Shown here piece by piece: positions 1-5,018 of a DNA stretch of 5,191 nt. The notes beneath the pieces were generated by a model. It was given only the letters and a program-made list of their open reading frames with translations. It searched no databases and was not told where the DNA came from. The stretch is taken from positions 1 to 5,191 of the forward strand of contig BEIP01000135.1 in assembly GCA_002898955.1 (NCBI GenBank), written 5' to 3'. Position 1 is the stretch's first letter; each line of letters starts with the position of its first letter. Origin of the DNA: a bacterium HR39 (GTDB lineage: Bacteria; Pseudomonadota; Alphaproteobacteria; Geminicoccales; Geminicoccaceae). The translations under genes and the position numbers were made by a program.

Positions 1-676
1 GGATGTCGTGGTCGATCAGCCGCAGCGAGGACTCCGGCACCACCAGCGTGTCCACCACCTTCTGGCGGTCACCGCCGAACATGGCCTCGAAGGAGCGGCG
101 CACCTCCGGCTGCATGGCCGCCTCGAGGCGGATCTTCACGATCTCCTCGAGGCGATCCCCCACGAAATCGGGATCGTAGGCGAACCAGCGCACCAGCTGG
201 CGCATGGCCCCCGCCGTGGGGTCCTCGTAGAAGCCCCACAGCCGGTCGAGCTCCGGGGTGATGCGGAACGGCGCCCCCGCGGTGCCCATGAGCACCACCT
301 TGGAAAAGCGCTGCGGCGCCTCGGCCAGCAGGTGGAGCGCCACGCAGCCGCCCATGGAGTTGCCGACCACGTGCACCCGATCGAGCCCTAGCGCGTCCAG
401 AAGCGCGAGGCACTGGTCCACCCACAGCCGCATCCAGGCGCGGATGTGCGTGGGCGCCGGGTCCGGATGGGTGCTGCGGCCGAAGCCCACGAAGTCCGGC
501 GCGAGGGCGAGGTAGCGGTCGGCGAAGGCCGGCAGGGCGAACTGCCAGTTGGAGAAGCCGTTCGCACCCGGTCCCGAGCCGTGCAGGAACAGCACCGCCT
601 CGGGCCCGCTGCCGGCCCGGCACAGATGGGTCTCCACCGCGCCGGTGCGAATCCGGAGCTGTTCGATCTCGCTCAT
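1..676 (-). CDS. dmpD: Meta-cleavage product alpha/beta hydrolase (DmpD/XylF-like), C-terminus cut by window edge
   Basis: This enzyme is predicted to hydrolyse 2-hydroxymuconic semialdehyde or related ring-cleavage products (2-hydroxy-6-oxohexa-2,4-dienoates) to 2-oxopent-4-enoate plus a carboxylic acid, in the cytoplasm. The first 225 residues are present. The oxyanion-region motif HGSGPGANGFSNW is at residues 32-44, PDFVGFGRS at 60-68, and the nucleophile elbow GNSMGG at 105-110 makes Ser107 the likely catalytic serine. The HGSGPG and GNSxGG pair is typical of the meta-cleavage product hydrolases. The catalytic Asp and His expected further on lie outside the window. The ATG at 676 follows a good GGAGAG site and lies 13 bases after the hydratase stop, so the two genes are probably co-transcribed. 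Family assignment is firm. The exact substrate (aldehyde- or ketone-type cleavage product) cannot be read from the sequence. Confidence 0.88.
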   Translation of the reverse strand, partial: MSEIEQLRIRTGAVETHLCRAGSGPEAVLFLHGSGPGANGFSNWQFALPAFADRYLALAPDFVGFGRSTHPDPAPTHIRAWMRLWVDQCLALLDALGLDRVHVVGNSMGGCVALHLLAEAPQRFSKVVLMGTAGAPFRITPELDRLWGFYEDPTAGAMRQLVRWFAYDPDFVGDRLEEIVKIRLEAAMQPEVRRSFEAMFGGDRQKVVDTLVVPESSLRLIDHDI

Positions 677-681
677 GACCG

Positions 682-687
682 CTCTCC
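682..687 (-). promoter_or_regulatory. Ribosome binding site of the hydrolase gene
   Basis: GGAGAG on the minus strand, 5 bases before the ATG at 676. It fills much of the 13-base gap after the hydratase stop codon and supports that start. Confidence 0.6.
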
Positions 688-689
688 GT

Positions 690-1481
690 TCAGGTGAAGC
701 GCAGCACGAGCGGCTCGGCGTCGGCGAGCAGGAGTTCGCAGACGTCGCCCCTCTCCACCGGCTGGACAGGGATCCACGAGCCGGAGAGGACGATGTCACC
801 CGGCTCGAGGGCGACGCCGAAGCGCCCGAAAGTGTTGGCGAGCCAAGCCACTGCCGCGGCCGGATGATCGAGCGCCGCCGCCCCCGCACCCTGGGCGGTG
901 GGCTGGCCGTTCTTCACCAGCAGCATGCCGAGGGTGCGCAGATCGCGCGACAGCCAGCTCCGCCGCCAAGCCCCGAGCGTGAAGCCGCCGTAGGAGGCGT
1001 TGTCGGCGATGGTGTCGGTGATGGTGATCTTCCAGTCGCGGATCCGCGAATCCACGATTTCGAAGGCCGGGGCCACCGCCTCGGTGGCGGCCAGCACCTC
1101 CTGCAGGCTCACGCCGGGGCCCGACAGCCGCCGGCCGATCAGGAAGGCCAGCTCCCCCTCGATGCGCGGCTGCAGGAAGATCTCCCGCGGCACCTCGACG
1201 ATCGAGCCCTCGCGCGGGAAGTAGCGGCTCGCCCAGAGATTGCCGAAGTCCGGCTGGTCCACCCCGAGCTGCCGCTGCACCGCCCGCGCGGTGAGGCCGA
1301 TCTTGCGGCCCAGCAGCCGCTCGCCGCGGGCCGTGCGCCGCTCGTGGAACAGCCGCTGCACCTCGTAGGCGTCCTCGATGGAGGACAGCCCGTGGGTTTG
1401 CGAGAGCGGCGCGACGGGCGTGCGCGTCTCCCAGGCCTCGTCCAGAAGACGCGCCATCTCGCTCAGGCGTTCGCCAGACAT
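690..1481 (-). CDS. dmpE: 2-oxopent-4-enoate (2-hydroxypenta-2,4-dienoate) hydratase, DmpE/XylJ type
   Basis: This enzyme adds water to 2-hydroxypenta-2,4-dienoate to give 4-hydroxy-2-oxovalerate, the substrate of the aldolase encoded at the start of this window. It has 263 residues, the normal family length. Family signatures are GRKIGLT around Lys60, GVDQPDFG at 73-80, QPRIEGE at 104-110, FEIVDSRIRDWKI at 140-152, DTIADNAS at 156-163, GAGAAAL at 198-204 and VAWLANT at 211-217. Glu108, Glu110 and Glu141 match the divalent-metal ligands known for the hydratase/decarboxylase family. QPDFG and DSRIxDWKI point to the hydratase rather than the decarboxylase branch. The ATG at 1481 overlaps the dehydrogenase gene by 19 bases and is preceded by a GGAG inside that gene. 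A second ATG at 1457 would avoid the overlap but would lose part of the conserved N-terminal helix, so 1481 is preferred. In known dmp/xyl systems this hydratase forms a complex with the decarboxylase. Confidence 0.93.
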   Translation of the reverse strand: MSGERLSEMARLLDEAWETRTPVAPLSQTHGLSSIEDAYEVQRLFHERRTARGERLLGRKIGLTARAVQRQLGVDQPDFGNLWASRYFPREGSIVEVPREIFLQPRIEGELAFLIGRRLSGPGVSLQEVLAATEAVAPAFEIVDSRIRDWKITITDTIADNASYGGFTLGAWRRSWLSRDLRTLGMLLVKNGQPTAQGAGAAALDHPAAAVAWLANTFGRFGVALEPGDIVLSGSWIPVQPVERGDVCELLLADAEPLVLRFT

Positions 1482-2926
1482 ACGTTCTTGATCTCCGTGT
1501 AGAACTCGCGCGAATAGATGCCACCCTCGCGGCCGATGCCGCTGCTCTTGGCGCCGCCGAAGGGCACCCGCAGGTCGCGCACGAAGAAGTCGTTGACCCA
1601 GATGGTGCCGGCGCGGATCGCCCCGGAGACCCGCATGCAGCGGCCGAGATCGCGACTCTGCACCACGCCCGAGAGGCCGTACTGCACGCCGTTGGCGATG
1701 TCGATGGCCTCCTGCTCGTCGTCGAAGGGCATCACCGTCACGACGGGGCCGAAGATCTCCTCCTGGCACAGCCTGTCGGACGGGGTGACGCCGGTGATCA
1801 CCGTCGGCTCGACGAAGTTGCCGCGGTCGAAGGGCGGCGGCAGCTCCGCCCTGCCTCCGCCGACGAGGATCTGGAAGCCGGCCTCCTTCGCGTAGCGCAG
1901 GTACGAGGTCACCCGCTCGAAGTGCTCGGGATGGATGAGCGCGCCGAGCGTGGTGTTCGGGTCGAAGGGATCACCCGGCCGGATGTTCTCTTTCACCGCC
2001 TGCACGAAGCGCTCGAGGAAGATGTCGTAGATGGGCCGCTGCACCAGAAGCCGCGGACCGGCGAGGCAGAACTCGCCCTGGTTGAAGAAGCCCGCCCGCA
2101 GCGAGTGGTGGATGGCCCGGTCCAGATCGGCGTCGGCGAAGACGATGTTGAAGCCCTTGCCGCCCAGCTCCATCGACCAGCGCTTGATGTGGTCCGCACC
2201 GGCCTTGATGATGGCCGAACCGGTGCGGGTCTCGCCGGTGAAGGAGATGAGCGGCACGTCGGGATGGGCGGCGAGCGCCGCACCCGCCGAGTCGGGTCCG
2301 AAGCCGTGCACCACGTTGAAGACACCGGCCGGCAGCCCCGCCTCGTGGGCGATCTGGGCGAGCTTCCACGCACCGATGGGCGTGAACTCGGCCGGCTTGA
2401 GCACGCAGGTGTTGCCGAAGGCGAGCGCCGGGCCGATCTTCCAGGTCTCCAGCATCATCGGAACGTTCCAGGGCGTGATCAGCCCCGCGACGCCCACCGG
2501 CTCGTAGTAGACCACGTTGACATAGCCATTGTCCATCGGGTAGGCTTCGGACCCGTGAGTCACGGCGAACTCGGCGAAGAATTCGATGTTCCACGCCACC
2601 CGCTGGATGTAGTGGGCGGGATTGTTCTCGCGGATCGGGCGGCCCACGTCCCAGGTCTCGATGCGCGCGAGCTCCTCGGCGTGCTCGCGGATCTTCTGGG
2701 CGAAGCGCAGCAGGTACGGACGACGCCCCTGGGCGCCGAGCTTCGCCCACCCGGGGAAGGCTCGCCTGGCCGCCTGCACCGCGCGGTCCACCTCCTCGGC
2801 CTTCCCCTCGGGGGCGGTGCCGATCACCTCGTTGGTGGCCGGATAGAGGATCTCGAAGCGGTTGGCGCCCTTCTCGAAGCGCCCGTCGATGTAGTGCTCG
2901 ACCTCGAAGAACGGCTTCTCGCTCAT
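1463..2926 (-). CDS. dmpC: 2-hydroxymuconic semialdehyde dehydrogenase (DmpC/XylG type, NAD-dependent aldehyde dehydrogenase)
   Basis: This enzyme oxidises 2-hydroxymuconic semialdehyde, the catechol meta-cleavage product, to 2-hydroxymuconate (enol 4-oxalocrotonate) with NAD+. It is a complete 487-residue aldehyde dehydrogenase. Visible landmarks are TPWNVP with Asn154 (oxyanion), LKPAE with Lys177 (cofactor), SFTGETRTG at 228-236, MELGGK with the general base Glu253, FFNQGEFC with the nucleophile Cys287, EEIFGPV with Glu390, and PFGGAKSSGIGREGG near the C-terminus. All catalytic residues are present. The ATG at 2926 has GGAGG 11 bases upstream and lies 28 bases after the decarboxylase stop. 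The end overlaps the hydratase start by 19 bases. The specific substrate is inferred mainly from the neighbouring tautomerase-, decarboxylase- and hydratase-family genes. A 2-aminomuconic semialdehyde dehydrogenase is the closest alternative, but no aminomuconate deaminase is seen here. Confidence 0.9.
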   Translation of the reverse strand: MSEKPFFEVEHYIDGRFEKGANRFEILYPATNEVIGTAPEGKAEEVDRAVQAARRAFPGWAKLGAQGRRPYLLRFAQKIREHAEELARIETWDVGRPIRENNPAHYIQRVAWNIEFFAEFAVTHGSEAYPMDNGYVNVVYYEPVGVAGLITPWNVPMMLETWKIGPALAFGNTCVLKPAEFTPIGAWKLAQIAHEAGLPAGVFNVVHGFGPDSAGAALAAHPDVPLISFTGETRTGSAIIKAGADHIKRWSMELGGKGFNIVFADADLDRAIHHSLRAGFFNQGEFCLAGPRLLVQRPIYDIFLERFVQAVKENIRPGDPFDPNTTLGALIHPEHFERVTSYLRYAKEAGFQILVGGGRAELPPPFDRGNFVEPTVITGVTPSDRLCQEEIFGPVVTVMPFDDEQEAIDIANGVQYGLSGVVQSRDLGRCMRVSGAIRAGTIWVNDFFVRDLRVPFGGAKSSGIGREGGIYSREFYTEIKNVCLANA

Positions 2927-2937
2927 GGCCGTCGATG

Positions 2938-2942
2938 CCTCC
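2938..2942 (-). promoter_or_regulatory. Ribosome binding site of the semialdehyde dehydrogenase gene
   Basis: GGAGG on the minus strand in the 28-base gap between the decarboxylase stop and the dehydrogenase ATG, 11 bases before the start. It is the only convincing site in that gap. Confidence 0.55.
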
Positions 2943-2954
2943 GGTGACTGGGCG

Positions 2955-3674
2955 TCAGACGAGACGGGCGGACAGACTGCCCGCCGCGGACAGCAGGGTG
3001 AGGGTTCCGGGCCGGGCCGGCTGGGCGGCGGCGGGCGATCCGAGGAAGACCACCTGCCCGGCCGAGAGACCGCCGGCCATGTCGGCCAGCGTGGCGAGCT
3101 GGCGGTAGGGATTGCCCAGCGCCGTGACGGGACCGCGGCCGAGCAGCTCGCCGTCGAGCCACAGCTCGAGATCGCCGGCCGGCGGTGCTTCGAGCAGCCG
3201 CTCGCCCATCAGGAAGCCGCCGCCGGAGGTGTTGTCGGCCACCACCTCGGCGAGGGTGAAGCGGTAGCCCTCCCAGATGGAATCGAGGATGTCCACCGCC
3301 AGCACGAAGCCGGCCACGGCCCGCATGGCCGCGCCCTCCGAGCTGCCGGCCGGAAGGTCGCTCGCGAGCAGCGCTGCCACCTCCGGCTCCACCCGCGGCT
3401 GGATGAAATCGGACAGCCGCACCTCGTGGGCGTGGATCATCTCTGAGAAAACCCGGCCCCAGACGGGCCGGTCGATGCCCATCTGTCGCTGCTTGGCGGG
3501 CGAGACGAGCCCGAGCTTGTAACCCTTGAGCGGACGGCCCGCGGCCAGCTCCGCCTGGATGCGGAACGCCCCTTCCAGGGCGACGTTCCGCTCGCTTCCC
3601 TTCGAGGGGACCGTGCGCCGCTCGGCGCGGGCCCGGCGGACCGTCTCCAGCAGTTCCCGTTCGGCTTCGTTCAT
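2955..3674 (-). CDS. dmpH: Divergent 4-oxalocrotonate decarboxylase (hydratase/decarboxylase family, DmpH-like)
   Basis: This protein is predicted to decarboxylate 2-oxohex-3-enedioate (the keto form of 4-oxalocrotonate) to 2-hydroxypenta-2,4-dienoate, the substrate of the hydratase encoded two genes later. It has 239 residues, shorter than the roughly 260 usual in the family. Recognisable blocks are GYKLGLVSPAKQRQMG at 51-66 with Lys53, PVWG at 70-73, QPRVEPEVA at 92-100 with probable metal ligands Glu96 and Glu98, VDILDS at 127-132, VVADNTSGGGFLMG at 144-157, and a C-terminal GSLSARLV. GYKxGLxSxAKxxQMG followed by PVWG resembles the decarboxylase branch more than the hydratase. Oddities are Asp128 where the family normally has the third metal-ligand Glu, DSI instead of DSR, and GPVTALGNP instead of the usual GAGAAxLGxP. 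Its ATG shares one base with the tautomerase stop (TGATG), with AAGGAA just upstream, so translation is probably coupled. Family membership is firm; the exact reaction is inferred from context. Confidence 0.82.
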   Translation of the reverse strand: MNEAERELLETVRRARAERRTVPSKGSERNVALEGAFRIQAELAAGRPLKGYKLGLVSPAKQRQMGIDRPVWGRVFSEMIHAHEVRLSDFIQPRVEPEVAALLASDLPAGSSEGAAMRAVAGFVLAVDILDSIWEGYRFTLAEVVADNTSGGGFLMGERLLEAPPAGDLELWLDGELLGRGPVTALGNPYRQLATLADMAGGLSAGQVVFLGSPAAAQPARPGTLTLLSAAGSLSARLV

Positions 3675-3871
3675 CACCGTTCCTTCCGCAGTTCGCTCAT
3701 GAGGATGCCGCCGGTCGCCCAGCTGGTGGCCGGCACCTCGTAGATGACCACGCGCACCTCCTTCGGGTCCGCGCCGAAGTGGCGCGCGGCCGCCTCCGTC
3801 AGCCGGCGGGCGAGCTCCGCCTTCTGCTGGACCGTGCGGCCCTCCATCATGGTGAGCTTGACCACGATCAC
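3674..3871 (-). CDS. 4-oxalocrotonate tautomerase-family protein lacking the catalytic Pro1
   Basis: By family and position this would convert 2-hydroxymuconate to 2-oxohex-3-enedioate ahead of the decarboxylase. It has 65 residues and aligns without gaps to the canonical 62-residue 4-oxalocrotonate tautomerase. LTMMEGR at 6-12 matches the IHILEGR region, VRVVIYE at 39-45 matches VRVIITE, and the GG turn at 54-55 is kept. Counting after the initiator Met, Arg11 and Arg39 are conserved, Phe50 is Trp, and Pro1 is replaced by Ile. The start is GTG at 3871, overlapping the flavin reductase stop as GTGA, with GGGGGAG 7 bases upstream. No Pro codon occurs at or just before any plausible start. The initiator Met would probably be retained before Ile, so the usual N-terminal proline amine is absent. 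The protein may have low or altered activity, a different mechanism, or a supporting role. Confidence 0.85.
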   Translation of the reverse strand: MIVVKLTMMEGRTVQQKAELARRLTEAAARHFGADPKEVRVVIYEVPATSWATGGILMSELRKER

Positions 3872-4404
3872 CGCGCGGCTCCCCCGTTGCGCACCTCGCT
3901 GTGGGCCTCGCGCGCCGCCTCGGCGAGGGTCTCGAAGCGCCCGCCGTAGAAGAGGAGCGGCGGCCCCTCGCGGCACTCCATCTGCTCCACCTCGCCGAGG
4001 AACAGCACGTGATCGCCCGCGTCCACCTCCTGCACCACCCGCGCCACCACGTGGCCGAGCGCACCCTCGATCACCGGCATGCCGGCGCGCTCGCCGAAGG
4101 GGATCTCGAGCCCTTCCTGCGGCCTGCCGGCGAAGTGGAGGGCGAGGTCGCGCTGGTCCTCGGCGAGGATCGAGACGGCGTATCGTCCCGCCTCGCGGAT
4201 CAGCCCGCACATCTTCGCCGTTCCGGCGATGGAGACCAGCACCAGCGGGGGCTCCAGCGAGACGGACATGAAGGCGTTGGCCGTCATGCCGTGGGTGCGC
4301 TCGCCCACCCTGGTGGTGATGATGGTCACGCCGGTGCCGAACCGGCCGCAGGTGCGGCGATACAGCATGGGGTCGACACGGCGCTCGACCATGGCTTCGC
4401 TCAT
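3868..4404 (-). CDS. Flavin reductase (HpaC-like, NAD(P)H:flavin oxidoreductase of a two-component monooxygenase)
   Basis: This protein is predicted to reduce free FAD or FMN with NAD(P)H and pass the reduced flavin to a separate oxygenase. It has 178 residues, typical for the flavin-reductase-like split-barrel domain. Motifs are FGTGVTIITT at 22-31, GMTANAFMSVSLEPPLVLVSI at 39-59, GDHVLFLGEV at 130-139 with the conserved Asp-His, and PLLFYGGRF at 149-157. No oxygenase component is in the window, so the partner must be encoded elsewhere, probably in the upstream part of this operon beyond the right edge. The ATG at 4404 is chosen over the in-frame ATG at 4392 because a clear ribosome binding site precedes it. 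The FAD synthetase gene immediately upstream suggests that FAD is the flavin in use. Family assignment is firm; the flavin and nicotinamide preference are not readable. Confidence 0.9.
   Translation of the reverse strand: MSEAMVERRVDPMLYRRTCGRFGTGVTIITTRVGERTHGMTANAFMSVSLEPPLVLVSIAGTAKMCGLIREAGRYAVSILAEDQRDLALHFAGRPQEGLEIPFGERAGMPVIEGALGHVVARVVQEVDAGDHVLFLGEVEQMECREGPPLLFYGGRFETLAEAAREAHSEVRNGGAAR
3879..3885 (-). promoter_or_regulatory. Ribosome binding site deciding the GTG start of the tautomerase-family gene
   Basis: GGGGGAG on the minus strand, 7 bases before the GTG at 3871 and inside the flavin reductase coding end. The spacing and the GTGA stop/start overlap support GTG as the true start. 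The later in-frame ATG codons would remove the N-terminal beta strand. Confidence 0.6.
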
Positions 4405-4411
4405 GGATCGC

Positions 4412-4423
4412 GTCTCCGTCTCC
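4412..4423 (-). promoter_or_regulatory. Tandem GGAGAC ribosome binding site of the flavin reductase gene
   Basis: Two adjacent GGAGAC copies follow directly on the TGA of the FAD synthetase gene. The second GGAG lies 9 bases before the ATG at 4404. The repeated purine-rich site would suit re-initiation after the upstream stop. Whether both copies matter cannot be told from sequence. Confidence 0.5.
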
Positions 4424-4987
4424 TCAGGCCACCAGCCGCGGGCGCAGCTCCGGCGGATCGCGCCAGCCGAGGATGCGCCGGGCCTCGGCGGTCTGTCCCT
4501 TCTCCAGCAGGCAGCGGATGCGCGAGCTCGAGATCGGCTCGCCCCGCTCGCAGCACACCGGCCCCATCACGTGCACGTCGAAGTGGCGCGAGAGCGTCTC
4601 CACGCAGCCCGCCCGGTCGCAACCGAAACGGAAATTGTAGCCCACCCAGATCTCGAGCGGTGCCACCGTGGCAAGCTGCGCGACGAACTCCCGGGCGGTG
4701 AGCTTCGCGTAGGCCTCGTCGAACGGCGCCACCACCACGTGCTGCACCTGCATGGCCGACAGCCGGCGGATCTTCTCGGGCAGGGGCGTGAGGACCCGTG
4801 CGCCCTGGAAGAACGCACGGGGAGGGGGATCGAAGGTCCATACCACCGAGGGTACGCCGTGGAACAGGCTGCGCCGCACCGCCTCGCGGATCAGCGCTTG
4901 GTGGCCGCGGTGCAGCCCGTCGAAGGCACCGATGGAGAGCACCGAGGCCTGCAGCTTCAGCTCGCCCGGGCGCCAGACCTTCGTCAT
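4424..4987 (-). CDS. Single-domain FAD synthetase (FMN adenylyltransferase domain of RibF, no riboflavin kinase domain)
   Basis: This protein is predicted to transfer AMP from ATP to FMN, giving FAD. It has 187 residues and matches only the N-terminal nucleotidyltransferase half of bifunctional RibF, which is usually about 310 residues. Motifs in order are SIGAFDGLHRGHQALI at 18-33 with the HxGH-type nucleotide-binding site at 26-29, TFDPPPRAFF at 51-60, LTPLPEKIRRL at 66-76, VGYNFRFG at 115-122, and ISSSRIRCLLEKG at 152-164. It ends cleanly where the kinase domain would begin, with no leftover kinase sequence before the flavin reductase. This looks like a dedicated single-domain enzyme rather than a recent break. 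A strong GGAGG site lies 8 bases before the ATG at 4987, and the gene starts 31 bases after the aldolase stop. Its place next to a flavin reductase suggests it raises FAD supply for a catabolic flavin monooxygenase. That role is inference. Confidence 0.88.
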   Translation of the reverse strand: MTKVWRPGELKLQASVLSIGAFDGLHRGHQALIREAVRRSLFHGVPSVVWTFDPPPRAFFQGARVLTPLPEKIRRLSAMQVQHVVVAPFDEAYAKLTAREFVAQLATVAPLEIWVGYNFRFGCDRAGCVETLSRHFDVHVMGPVCCERGEPISSSRIRCLLEKGQTAEARRILGWRDPPELRPRLVA

Positions 4988-4995
4988 CGTTCCCC

Positions 4996-5000
4996 CCTCC
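4996..5000 (-). promoter_or_regulatory. Ribosome binding site of the FAD synthetase gene
   Basis: GGAGG within a G-rich run on the minus strand, 8 bases before the ATG at 4987, in the 31-base gap after the aldolase stop. It is among the strongest ribosome binding sites in the window. Confidence 0.6.
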
Positions 5001-5018
5001 CCGCCGCGTCGCCGCCGA

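Noticed and set aside
549..1502. Long plus-strand open frame of 317 codons opposite the hydratase gene.
   Set aside because: It is antisense to a well-conserved hydratase with all family motifs. Its translation is Arg/Pro/Gly/His-rich with no recognisable domain, as expected from the complementary strand of high-GC coding DNA.
690..1769. Longer minus-strand version of the hydratase (359 residues) starting inside the dehydrogenase gene.
   Set aside because: The added residues are Arg-rich out-of-frame dehydrogenase sequence. Family alignment begins at the ATG at 1481.
1922..2947. Long plus-strand open frame of 341 codons opposite the dehydrogenase gene.
   Set aside because: It mirrors a complete aldehyde dehydrogenase with every catalytic residue present. 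The plus-strand product shows no motif and has the composition of an antisense shadow.
2955..4064. Longer minus-strand version of the decarboxylase (369 residues) starting inside the flavin reductase gene.
   Set aside because: The extra N-terminal part is out-of-frame translation of the reductase and tautomerase genes. The family-like protein begins at the ATG at 3674, which has a ribosome binding site.
676..4404. Three genes (hydrolase, dehydrogenase, flavin reductase) begin with the same Met-Ser-Glu, encoded ATGAGCGAG or ATGAGCGAA.
   Set aside because: Met-Ser-Glu is a common bacterial N-terminus, and the proteins are unrelated beyond these codons; chance or start-codon context preference is enough.
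3901..4701. Plus-strand open frame of 266 codons spanning the flavin reductase and FAD synthetase genes.
   Set aside because: It crosses two convincing minus-strand genes and their ribosome binding site and has low-complexity Arg/Ala/Pro composition.
4424..4987. Possibility that the FAD synthetase is a broken bifunctional RibF.
   Set aside because: The nucleotidyltransferase domain is complete, ends at a normal stop, and is followed at once by a ribosome binding site and the reductase gene. No remnant of a riboflavin kinase domain is seen in any frame.
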